Assembly (NCBI GenBank): GCA_026785795.1
Contig: JAJAZJ010000241.1
Span: 1 to 8,052 of the forward strand
Direction of reading: 5' to 3'
Origin: Pseudoxanthomonas sp.
GTDB lineage: Bacteria > Pseudomonadota > Gammaproteobacteria > Xanthomonadales > Xanthomonadaceae
Length of the DNA stretch: 8,052 nt
Part shown: positions 1-5,441 of the stretch, piece by piece
Position numbering within the stretch: position 1 is the stretch's first letter
Layout: every line of letters begins with the position of its first letter
Made by a program: the position numbers and the translations under genes
The notes under the pieces: model-generated
What the model was told of the DNA's origin: nothing
What the model saw: the letters and a program-made list of their open reading frames with translations, nothing else
Databases searched by the model: none

Positions 1-665
1 CCGCCCGTGGCCACACTGCGCACGCCCTTGGGAGCCTTGCCCATGATTCCGCGCATGACGCTGGCCGCGATGAACGCCGCGAACAGCACGAACAGCCAGT
101 CTGCACTGCCGCCGCCGGTGTTTCCGCGATTGCTGCTGACCGGCGCGGGCAATGGCTCGCCGTCGATCAAGCGGGTGAGCTGCGCCGTGGCATCAAGGAT
201 GCCGCCGCCGTAATCACCGGTGCGGAACTTGGGCGCCAGGTATTCCTGGATGACGCGGTTGGCAATGGCGTCGGGGATCGCGCCTTCCAGACCGTACCCG
301 GGCTGGATGCGCACACGCCGGTCCTCCTTGGCCACCACCAGCAGCACCGCATCGTCCACGCCCTGGCGCCCCAGCTTCCACTGGTCGAACACGCGCTGGG
401 TGTACTGCTCGATGGTTTCCGGCTGAGTAGTGGCGACCATCAGCACCTGCAGCTGGCTGCCCTTGCGCTGCTGCAGGGCCAGCGCCTGCTGCTCAAGCTG
501 TTGGGTCTGCTCCGCGGTCAGGGTGCCGGTGCTGTCGACCACCGGCGAGGTCAGCGCAGGAATCGCCGCGCCCTGCTGCGCCCATGCAGGCAGGCAGGCC
601 AGCAGCAGCAGGCACTGCAGCAGCAGGCACTGCAGCCGCGACGGCGCGATCGCGCGATTGCGCAT
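1..665 (-). CDS. TPM-domain (YgcG-like) exported membrane protein, 3' end cut by the window
   Basis: The minus-strand frame is open from ATG at 665 to the window edge, giving 221 residues with no stop, so the C-terminus is missing. Residues 1-29 form a signal peptide with a hydrophobic LQCLL-rich core and a likely cut after Ala-Trp-Ala (27-29). Residues ~40-165 match the TPM domain (YgcG/Psb32 type): VVDSTGTLT at 42-50, a conserved RIQPGYGLEGAIPD stretch at 119-132, and DYGGGILDAT at 151-160. A membrane segment follows at about 190-205. Members of the family usually end in a Gly/Ser-rich tail, which would lie beyond the edge. The gene starts 25 bp after the lemA stop, and lemA-TPM pairs are common in Proteobacteria, so the two probably share an mRNA. 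No strong Shine-Dalgarno is visible. The biochemical role is unclear; some relatives act in photosystem repair or have reported phosphatase activity. The family call is secure, the function is not. Confidence 0.9.
   Translation of the reverse strand, partial: MRNRAIAPSRLQCLLLQCLLLLACLPAWAQQGAAIPALTSPVVDSTGTLTAEQTQQLEQQALALQQRKGSQLQVLMVATTQPETIEQYTQRVFDQWKLGRQGVDDAVLLVVAKEDRRVRIQPGYGLEGAIPDAIANRVIQEYLAPKFRTGDYGGGILDATAQLTRLIDGEPLPAPVSSNRGNTGGGSADWLFVLFAAFIAASVMRGIMGKAPKGVRSVATG
603..632. repeat. Perfect 15-bp tandem duplication in the TPM signal peptide
   Basis: The unit CAGCAGCAGGCACTG at 603-617 is repeated exactly at 618-632. On the coding (minus) strand it encodes the pentapeptide LQCLL twice (residues 11-20 of the TPM protein). 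It is in frame and lengthens the hydrophobic core of the signal peptide by five residues. Confidence 0.9.
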
Positions 666-690
666 GTTGCTCAGCTTCGGCTGCGGCCGC

Positions 691-1335
691 TCAGGTGCCC
701 GGGGCTGGTGATGGCGGCGCGGCCGGCGGTGCGGGCAGCGCGGGTGCTGAGGGCGCGCCGAAGTCCACCGCAGGCGGCCGCGAAATCTGCGCTTCGTTCT
801 CGACCGTGAAGTTGGGCTTTTGCTTGTACCCGAACACCATGGCGGTGAGGTTCTGCGGGAACGACCGCACGAAGGTGTTGTAGCCCTGCACGGTCTCGAT
901 GTAGCGGCCCCGCGCCACGGTGATCCGGTTCTCGGTGCCTTCCAGCTGCGCCTGCAGGTCGCGGAACGACTGGTCGGACTTCAGGTTGGGGTAGTTCTCG
1001 GTGACCACCAGCAGCCGCGACAGCGCGCTGGAGAGCTCACCCTGGGCCGCCTGGAAATTCTTCAGCGATTCGGCATCGTCCGCGTTGACCTGGATCTGCC
1101 CCACCCGCGCGCGCGCGTTGGTCACCTCGGTCAGTACCTGGCGCTCCTGCTGGGCGTAGCCCTGCACGGTCTTGACCAGGTTGGGGATCAGGTCGGCGCG
1201 ACGCTGGTACTGGTTCAGTACTTCGGACCAGCCGGCCTTCACCGCCTCGTCCCGCTGCTGGATGGAGTTGTAGCCGCAGCCGGACAGCAGCGCAGCCAGG
1301 GCAACGATGAGGAATGATCGCGAGAGCAGGTGCAT
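691..1335 (-). CDS. lemA: LemA family lipoprotein
   Basis: This 214-residue protein starts at ATG 1335. The frame is open upstream to 1425, but the chosen start puts a lipoprotein signal at the N-terminus: a hydrophobic stretch followed by the lipobox LLSGC, with Cys20 as the lipidated residue. The mature part is the helical LemA domain. It includes YNSIQQRDEAVKAGWSEV from residue 22, the conserved NQYQRRADLIPNLVKTVQGY at 41-60, and ENRITVARGRYIETVQGYN at 135-153, followed by the typical SFPQNLTAMVFGYK region. A Pro/Ala-rich tail (about 187-214) ends the protein. LemA proteins are membrane-anchored helical bundles of poorly defined function, usually found beside TPM-domain genes, as here (25 bp to the next start). 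A weak purine-rich element lies upstream of the start, and no clear promoter could be picked out. Confidence 0.93.
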   Translation of the reverse strand: MHLLSRSFLIVALAALLSGCGYNSIQQRDEAVKAGWSEVLNQYQRRADLIPNLVKTVQGYAQQERQVLTEVTNARARVGQIQVNADDAESLKNFQAAQGELSSALSRLLVVTENYPNLKSDQSFRDLQAQLEGTENRITVARGRYIETVQGYNTFVRSFPQNLTAMVFGYKQKPNFTVENEAQISRPPAVDFGAPSAPALPAPPAAPPSPAPGT

Positions 1336-1421
1336 GTCCAACGTCCGATGGGGAAGGGGTTGGCGCCTAGTTTGCCCCAATACGCCGGGCTTGGCCGGGT
1401 CGCCGGCGCATCGACGATAAC

Positions 1422-1721
1422 TCAATTCAGGGTTTGCGGCTGGTTGGCAAGCTCATCGCGGTCGGCTACGCCTCCGTGCGGCGGATAATGCGCTGCAGGC
1501 AGCTCGGACACCGCTTCCACCCCGCGCAGCACGAACTGTCCCGGCGCAGGGACGAGCGTTCGCTCCTTCATGGGCAGGCCTGCTGCATCTCCGCCGTGCC
1601 GGCCGGCCAAGCCCCGGCGGTGGTCCGCCAACACCAGGGGAACCAGGAAGGGGTACTTGACCTGGGTGCACGCGTGCACAGGCTCGCACCCCTCCGATTC
1701 CGTTGGCCGCCGCACCTGCAC
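1422..1721 (-). CDS. Possible small protein of unknown function (weak candidate)
   Basis: The frame opens at GTG 1721 and closes at TGA 1424-1422, giving 99 codons; an internal ATG would give a shorter product beginning MKERTLVPAPG. Third codon positions are mostly G or C, and the sequence is less Arg/Ser/Cys-loaded than the competing frames (for example the hydrophobic KYPFLVPLVLAD near residues 22-33). That is the only reason to list it. There are no recognised domains, no signal peptide and no good ribosome-binding site before the GTG. It would end 86 bp before the lemA start. It may equally be a chance open frame or the remnant of a gene. Confidence 0.2.
   Translation of the reverse strand: MQVRRPTESEGCEPVHACTQVKYPFLVPLVLADHRRGLAGRHGGDAAGLPMKERTLVPAPGQFVLRGVEAVSELPAAHYPPHGGVADRDELANQPQTLN
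1666..1679. repeat. Perfect 14-bp palindrome
   Basis: GTGCACGCGTGCAC reads identically on both strands and has no spacer. It lies in the gene-poor stretch about 330 bp upstream of the lemA start. It could be a dimeric-regulator site or chance in GC-rich DNA. The inner GTGCACG core also occurs in the macA upstream region near 7974. Confidence 0.5.
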
Positions 1722-1901
1722 GCCGCCAAGCGGCTGCGCCTGGCGCGACTCCGATGCAGCTCGCTGCAGGCTTTCAGTCGGGCGCCGCTACCCTGACACC
1801 AGATGGCCCCAACGCCGCTGCAAGGGCTCTCAGGACAGTGAACCAGGGCGGTTGGCATAGTGTTCGATGATCCCCGGCAGCTAGCAGCACGCGGTGACAG
1901 G

Positions 1902-3353
1902 TCAGCCCGCGCTGTAGGATGCGGGGTGAGCGGACAGTGTTTCGTCCAGATACCTGAACTTACGCTCGTAGTCCTGGACCGAGTGGTGCGCGAACTCCCC
2001 TGCGGGGAGGATCGCGATTTCCAGCCGCTGGCCTGCCGGCGCCAGCCGTCTTGCCAGCCCAGCAGTCAGGTCATGGGGCACCGGATCCAGGCCGGGCCGG
2101 GCCTGCAGCTGCAGGTGCAGGACGCCATCGGCACGTTGGCCTAGCGAGAATGCTCCAGTAAGTGCACGCGCCAGTTCGTGGTCGCAGTAGATCGCTTGCT
2201 TGATGTCCTCCACCGCAAGCGGACTGCGGGAGTGGTCACGACTGCGGCCGCGCAGTGCGAGCATCGGCAGCCAAGGTGCCTGCAGCCCGGCGGCTGTGCA
2301 GGCCTGCGCCGCTTCAGCTGGGCTGATCAACCTTGCAACGTCACCTGTTAGGTATCGTGGCAGGGCGATCACGGCCTGATTGTCCAGCATGGTAATGCAC
2401 AAAGCACCGAAACCATGAGCGTCAGGTTCCACGATTTCCACGTGGCAGCGCATGGGGTTGAAACAGAACAGAACTGGCATTGCGCACTGCGACACTGGGC
2501 GGCAAAGCCACGCAGCTCCTAGCGGTGCCAGCGCCAGCGCGCGCTGCAGGCGGATGCTTTCGCGGGTCTCGAAAAGCAGGTTCAGGCCCAGTTCGCCGAC
2601 GCCGAATGAACTGCCGACCAAGCGCCGTGGGTCCCTGTCCAGGTCTATCCCGGTTCGTGCGGCGATGTACTCGCGCTGTGCTTCAACCAGCACTTCTTCA
2701 CCAAGGATCAGGCTCGCGCTCAGGGCCGTCCAGTCGACTCCAGCCGTCTGCGCATGATCAAGCAAGCGGTTGACGAACAGCGGATCGGTGCAGACGATGC
2801 ATTGTTCAAAACTCGGACCGACTTCACGCAGGATGGCGCAAGCCATGTCTTCGCGCACGCTGACGTTCGCCACCGTGACAGCACGGGACTTGAACACCAC
2901 GCCCATCGGCAGGCAGTTGACCAGCAGCGTTGACCGGCCATCCACGTCGAAGGCGTCCTGCAGGCCAAGATCGATTCCGTACCATGAGCGGTCGTGGCTG
3001 CGCCGAGTCGCCAGGCTGAACCCGAAGGTGTCGCCGCCATTGCCCGAGCTGGTCAGGACATCAGCGAGCTCGCGGGGCTGGAGCGAGCCGGCCAGTTGTT
3101 CCAGGGAAAAGCGGGCGAACGTATTGGCCTTGGTCAGCAGCGGCAGCTGCGCGGGGTCACGGAGCCGGGCCAACTGGGCCACGTCAATTCCTGCTTCGGC
3201 GAGCAGAACCCGGTAGGCCGGGCTGCGCGATGCCGCGTCACGGGCAGCCTGCGTGGCTTGCTGCCGTGACTTCGCCAACATCGACTCCGGCGACATGCCC
3301 CGGGCCTGTGCCAGCAACAGCCGGCGCCACAGACGAAGACCGGCGCTGCGCAT
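1902..3353 (-). CDS. PaaK/CapK/LuxE-like adenylate-forming enzyme (acyl or aryl activating)
   Basis: This 483-residue protein begins at ATG 3353, only 3 bp after the acyltransferase stop (TGA-GGG-ATG), so its translation is probably coupled. It resembles the phenylacetate-CoA ligase/CapK branch of ANL enzymes. Visible elements are a Ser/Gly-rich nucleotide loop TSSGNGGD at 101-108, a SSFGVGELG stretch at 248-256 in the place of the Y-G-x-(S/T)-E motif, YLTGDVARL at 334-342 (the TGD motif), a hinge-like LRGRSRDH at 367-374, and a C-terminal subdomain ending in DYERKFRYL with Lys465 at the place of the catalytic lysine. Family members adenylate a carboxylic acid and pass it to CoA or a protein thiol. 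The substrate here is unknown. Its position suggests it supplies the acyl donor for the neighbouring acyltransferase (inference). The nucleotide loop is unusual compared with the common SSGTTG form. The sampled lines are less GC-rich than sampled flanking genes. No signal peptide is seen, so it is likely cytoplasmic. Confidence 0.78.
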   Translation of the reverse strand: MRSAGLRLWRRLLLAQARGMSPESMLAKSRQQATQAARDAASRSPAYRVLLAEAGIDVAQLARLRDPAQLPLLTKANTFARFSLEQLAGSLQPRELADVLTSSGNGGDTFGFSLATRRSHDRSWYGIDLGLQDAFDVDGRSTLLVNCLPMGVVFKSRAVTVANVSVREDMACAILREVGPSFEQCIVCTDPLFVNRLLDHAQTAGVDWTALSASLILGEEVLVEAQREYIAARTGIDLDRDPRRLVGSSFGVGELGLNLLFETRESIRLQRALALAPLGAAWLCRPVSQCAMPVLFCFNPMRCHVEIVEPDAHGFGALCITMLDNQAVIALPRYLTGDVARLISPAEAAQACTAAGLQAPWLPMLALRGRSRDHSRSPLAVEDIKQAIYCDHELARALTGAFSLGQRADGVLHLQLQARPGLDPVPHDLTAGLARRLAPAGQRLEIAILPAGEFAHHSVQDYERKFRYLDETLSAHPASYSAG

Positions 3354-3356
3354 CCC

Positions 3357-4124
3357 TCAGCAGGCCTCCGACCTAGCTCGCTCCAGCGCGGGTGCCTGCA
3401 TCCAGGCAAACAGTTCCGGCCTGGCGGCCTGCACTTGGCGCTCGAACTCCCGCAGCTCGGCGGCATAGGTAACCACCGGCCCGAAGTGGTTCACTTCCAG
3501 ACTGATCGGGCGGAACCTGAAATGCATCTGCGCCAGCGCGCGCGCCCATGGTTTTTCCATCGTGGCAAACCAAAAGTCGATGTCTTGCACGAGGCTGTGG
3601 CAATACATCTGACGGAAAAGGCTGAGCTGGATCTGTGCCGACGCCATACGGCGCCACGCGCTGCCGCGCTCGTCCAACCCGGCGCCAGCCTGCGCCCCGT
3701 GCCCGCGCTCGAAACGAGTTCGTCGATAATCCGGGCGCACGATCATCCGGCTGACCTCTGCCGAAACGGCCGCAGGCGGCAGGACCACCCCGGCCAGCCG
3801 GGGCGCATGGTAGGCATGGAACGGGAAAACCCCGTCCGCGCCCGTAGCGCGCACCAGCCGTGAATAACCCACCATCTCGCCGCGGCCGTCCATCACGCAG
3901 AAATGGCGTGCGTGGCCATCGAATTCATCGCGCTCCAGGCCGTCGGCGGGCCGATCCTCCAATAAGGGCTTGTGCTGGTCGCAGTACACCGCATGGCGCA
4001 GGCGGTAGGCCTCGTCTAACAGCGCAATGTCCTCCCCTGGATCCACCTCGACACAGCGCAAATCCAGCGCAAAGTCGAGGCCTTTCCCGTCTGTTCCAGA
4101 CGCTTTGGAAGTCAAAGTGTACAT
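3357..4124 (-). CDS. LuxI/FeeM-like N-acyltransferase, PEP-CTERM/exosortase-associated type
   Basis: A 255-residue GNAT-fold enzyme of the autoinducer-synthase group. The LuxI signature residues are all present with the right spacing: Arg43 and Tyr47 in the RxxxF/Y element, Asp66 and Asp69 in DEFD, Arg89 in GYSRL, and Glu123 and Arg126 in AEVSR. The C-terminal half (DIDFWFATMEKPWARAL at 181-197 and the following FRFRPIS) fits the exosortase-associated acyltransferase family (exosort_acyl) and FeeM-like N-acyl amino acid synthases better than classical homoserine-lactone synthases. The expected reaction is transfer of an acyl group from acyl-ACP or acyl-CoA to an amine; the acceptor cannot be read from the sequence. 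ATG 4124 is chosen because a good Shine-Dalgarno (GGGGAG) sits 8 nt upstream. The gene starts 20 bp after terC and ends 3 bp before the adenylating enzyme. No exosortase, PEP-CTERM protein or LuxR gene is in the window. Likely cytoplasmic. Confidence 0.82.
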   Translation of the reverse strand: MYTLTSKASGTDGKGLDFALDLRCVEVDPGEDIALLDEAYRLRHAVYCDQHKPLLEDRPADGLERDEFDGHARHFCVMDGRGEMVGYSRLVRATGADGVFPFHAYHAPRLAGVVLPPAAVSAEVSRMIVRPDYRRTRFERGHGAQAGAGLDERGSAWRRMASAQIQLSLFRQMYCHSLVQDIDFWFATMEKPWARALAQMHFRFRPISLEVNHFGPVVTYAAELREFERQVQAARPELFAWMQAPALERARSEAC

Positions 4125-4132
4125 TTAGACGG

Positions 4133-4138
4133 CTCCCC
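4133..4138 (-). promoter_or_regulatory. Ribosome-binding site of the acyltransferase
   Basis: On the minus strand GGGGAG lies 8 nt before ATG 4124, inside the 20-bp gap after the terC stop. It is among the clearest Shine-Dalgarno elements on this strand and fixes the start. It also suggests efficient translation independent of terC. Confidence 0.7.
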
Positions 4139-4144
4139 AGCTGA

Positions 4145-4888
4145 CTAAGGTACGATTGGGTGGTGCTGATCCGCCGCGCGGCGGCGCATCAGCAGGTTCA
4201 GCCACTCTACACCCACCGAGAACGCCATGGCGAAGTAGACGTAGGGCTTGGGCACGTGCATGTCCAGGCCGTCCAGGATCAGGACCATGCCGATCAGCAC
4301 GATGAAGGCCAGCGCCAGCATCTTGATGGTTGGGTTGGCGTCAATGAATCGGCCCAGCGGATTGGCGGCCAGCAGCATCACTCCAACCGCGACCAGGATG
4401 GCCGCGACCATTACCGGGATGTCGCTGGCCATGCCCACGGCGGTGATCACCGAATCCAGGGAAAACACGATGTCGATAATCGCGATCTGCAGGATCACGA
4501 TACCGAACACAGCCGAAGGCTTGGACGTGCTGGGATCCTGGTCTTGGCCGCCGGTGATCAGTTCGCGGATTTCCAGCAGACCCTTGATCAGCAGGAACAG
4601 GCCGCCCAGCACCAGCACCAAGTCGCGTATCGAAATGCCCATGCCGTGCAGGCTGAACAGGTCGTACTCCATGCGGGCCAGGAAAGCCAGCGACACCAGC
4701 AGCCCGATGCGGGTGATGCAGGCCACCGCGATGCCGAACTTGCGCGCGAAATCGCGTCGGTGTTCGGGCAGGCGACCCACCGCGATGGAAATAAAGACCA
4801 GGTTGTCGATGCCCAGCACAATTTCGAGCGCGCTCAGGGTCACCAGGGTCAGCCAGACGTTCGGGTCGGCCAGGAACTCAAGACTCAT
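4145..4888 (-). CDS. TerC family integral membrane protein
   Basis: A 247-residue polytopic protein with about seven hydrophobic segments. It carries the two inverted family motifs: LEIVLGIDNLVFI at 21-33 (acidic Asp28 next to Asn29) and IDIVFSLDSVITA at 138-150 (Asp145, Ser146). Other typical stretches are ITRIGLL at 58-64 and PTIKMLALAFIVLIG at 186-200. Length and order match stand-alone TerC proteins of the YgaP/YoaE-N-terminal/Alx type. Relatives are linked to tellurite resistance and, in studied cases, to manganese export or metal loading of exported proteins; the substrate here is not decidable. ATG 4888 follows AGGA by 10 nt and lies 19 bp after the dgkA stop, so the two are probably co-transcribed. 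The acyltransferase starts 20 bp after its TAG, so readthrough into that pair is plausible. Confidence 0.92.
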   Translation of the reverse strand: MSLEFLADPNVWLTLVTLSALEIVLGIDNLVFISIAVGRLPEHRRDFARKFGIAVACITRIGLLVSLAFLARMEYDLFSLHGMGISIRDLVLVLGGLFLLIKGLLEIRELITGGQDQDPSTSKPSAVFGIVILQIAIIDIVFSLDSVITAVGMASDIPVMVAAILVAVGVMLLAANPLGRFIDANPTIKMLALAFIVLIGMVLILDGLDMHVPKPYVYFAMAFSVGVEWLNLLMRRRAADQHHPIVP

Positions 4889-4907
4889 CGCGGGAAAGTC
4901 CTGATAA

Positions 4908-5288
4908 TCAGAATAGCCGCGGACCGAGGATCAGGCCCCAGCACAGCACTACGTTCACCATCAGCACGAAGACCGCGGCTGAGCCCATGTCCTTGGCCCG
5001 TCCGGCCAGCTCATGGAACTCGGGGCCGTAGCGCTCGATCACCGCTTCCACCGCGGAGTTGAGCAGTTCGGCAGCCAGCACCAGCAGGCAGCTGCCGATC
5101 AGCAGCGCGCGCTCCACGCCGCCTTGCCCAAGCCACAGCGCAAGCGGCGCCATGACCGCGAGCAGGTAGACCTCCAGCCGGAACGAGGACTCATGCAGCC
5201 AGGCTGCACGCAGCCCCTGCCAGGACCAGACCGTCGCCTTGAGGATGCGGCCCGGTCCGCGCGGCATGTGGCCTTTTTCATCGGCCAT
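4908..5288 (-). CDS. dgkA: Diacylglycerol kinase
   Basis: A 126-residue protein, the usual size of DgkA. It is a small inner-membrane enzyme with three transmembrane helices that phosphorylates diacylglycerol to phosphatidic acid, recycling the lipid released during periplasmic glucan or lipopolysaccharide modification. The family signature is clear: AELLNSAVEAVIER at 73-86 contains the catalytic and binding residues Glu74, Asn77 and Glu81, and HELAGRAKDMGSAAV at 92-106 is almost the same as in the E. coli enzyme. The frame is open upstream to 5414, but the extra 42 residues are Pro-rich and unlike DgkA. ATG 5288 is therefore preferred, with a GAGT element about 9 nt before it. It heads the tight minus-strand array dgkA-terC-acyltransferase-capK-like, and its promoter should lie in 5289-5441. 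Confidence 0.95.
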   Translation of the reverse strand: MADEKGHMPRGPGRILKATVWSWQGLRAAWLHESSFRLEVYLLAVMAPLALWLGQGGVERALLIGSCLLVLAAELLNSAVEAVIERYGPEFHELAGRAKDMGSAAVFVLMVNVVLCWGLILGPRLF

Positions 5289-5377
5289 GTTGGCAACACT
5301 CGATGGTGGGGTGCATGGACGGGGTGGAGTCGGAGTGGGGACGTGATCTTGCCACAGGCAGTGTCGGAACAGCGGTA

Positions 5378-5389
5378 AAACCGCGGTTT
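5378..5389. promoter_or_regulatory. Perfect 12-bp palindrome, possible operator
   Basis: AAACCGCGGTTT is perfectly self-complementary. It is flanked by a second inverted pair, AGCG at 5371-5374 and CGCT at 5391-5394, offset by unequal spacers. Its position in a divergent promoter region, beside the weak -10 candidate, suits a regulator-binding site. No known consensus is recognised. Confidence 0.4.
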
Positions 5390-5428
5390 GCGCTGAAGCC
5401 CTGAGGCCGCTCAACTGGCGACCGCGCC

Positions 5429-5434
5429 AAGGAG
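5429..5434 (+). promoter_or_regulatory. Ribosome-binding site of the SGNH hydrolase
   Basis: AAGGAG lies 7 nt before ATG 5442 and 10 nt before a second, in-frame ATG at 5445. Either codon may be used; both give the same lipoprotein signal. Confidence 0.75.
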
Positions 5435-5441
5435 CCTGCCG

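Larger units (their letters stand above)
1336..1901. other. 566-bp stretch without a convincing gene, between capK-like gene and lemA
   Basis: Several overlapping frames are open here on both strands, as expected for GC-rich DNA, but none gives a protein I recognise. The stretch should hold the lemA promoter and the end of the acyltransferase-operon transcript. I saw no clear -35/-10 pair and no hairpin followed by a T-run. The distinct elements are a 14-bp palindrome at 1666-1679 and a short tight hairpin (TGCAGC-TC-GCTGCA) at 1755-1768. A decayed gene or a small RNA cannot be excluded. Confidence 0.6.
5289..5441. promoter_or_regulatory. Divergent promoter region between dgkA and the SGNH hydrolase
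   Basis: These 153 bp must carry promoters in both directions. Toward the hydrolase a weak candidate is TTGCCA at 5349-5354 with GGTAAA at 5374-5379, a 19-bp spacer that is longer than ideal. Nothing convincing was found toward dgkA. A perfect palindrome (5378-5389) overlaps the -10 candidate. A competing hairpin GCGGT-AAA-ACCGC spans 5372-5384. Confidence 0.45.

Noticed and set aside
820..1317. A 165-codon plus-strand frame
   Set aside because: Antisense shadow of lemA; its Leu/Val/Gly-rich product shows no family motif.
1755..1768. Hairpin TGCAGC-TC-GCTGCA as a terminator
   Set aside because: The loop is too tight, the stem is short, and no T-run follows on either strand.
1434..1796. A 120-codon plus-strand frame in the gene-poor stretch
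   Set aside because: Arg/Leu/His-rich, with no domain and no ribosome-binding site; it looks like a chance open frame in GC-rich DNA.
4160..5062. A 300-codon plus-strand frame
   Set aside because: It lies antisense to terC and part of dgkA, which both have clear family motifs. Its His/Gln/Asp-rich product is the complement of hydrophobic membrane-protein codons.
5289..5414. A 42-residue N-terminal extension of DgkA
   Set aside because: Pro/Thr-rich and unlike any DgkA N-terminus. ATG 5288 gives the normal family length, and the extension would overlap the divergent promoter region.
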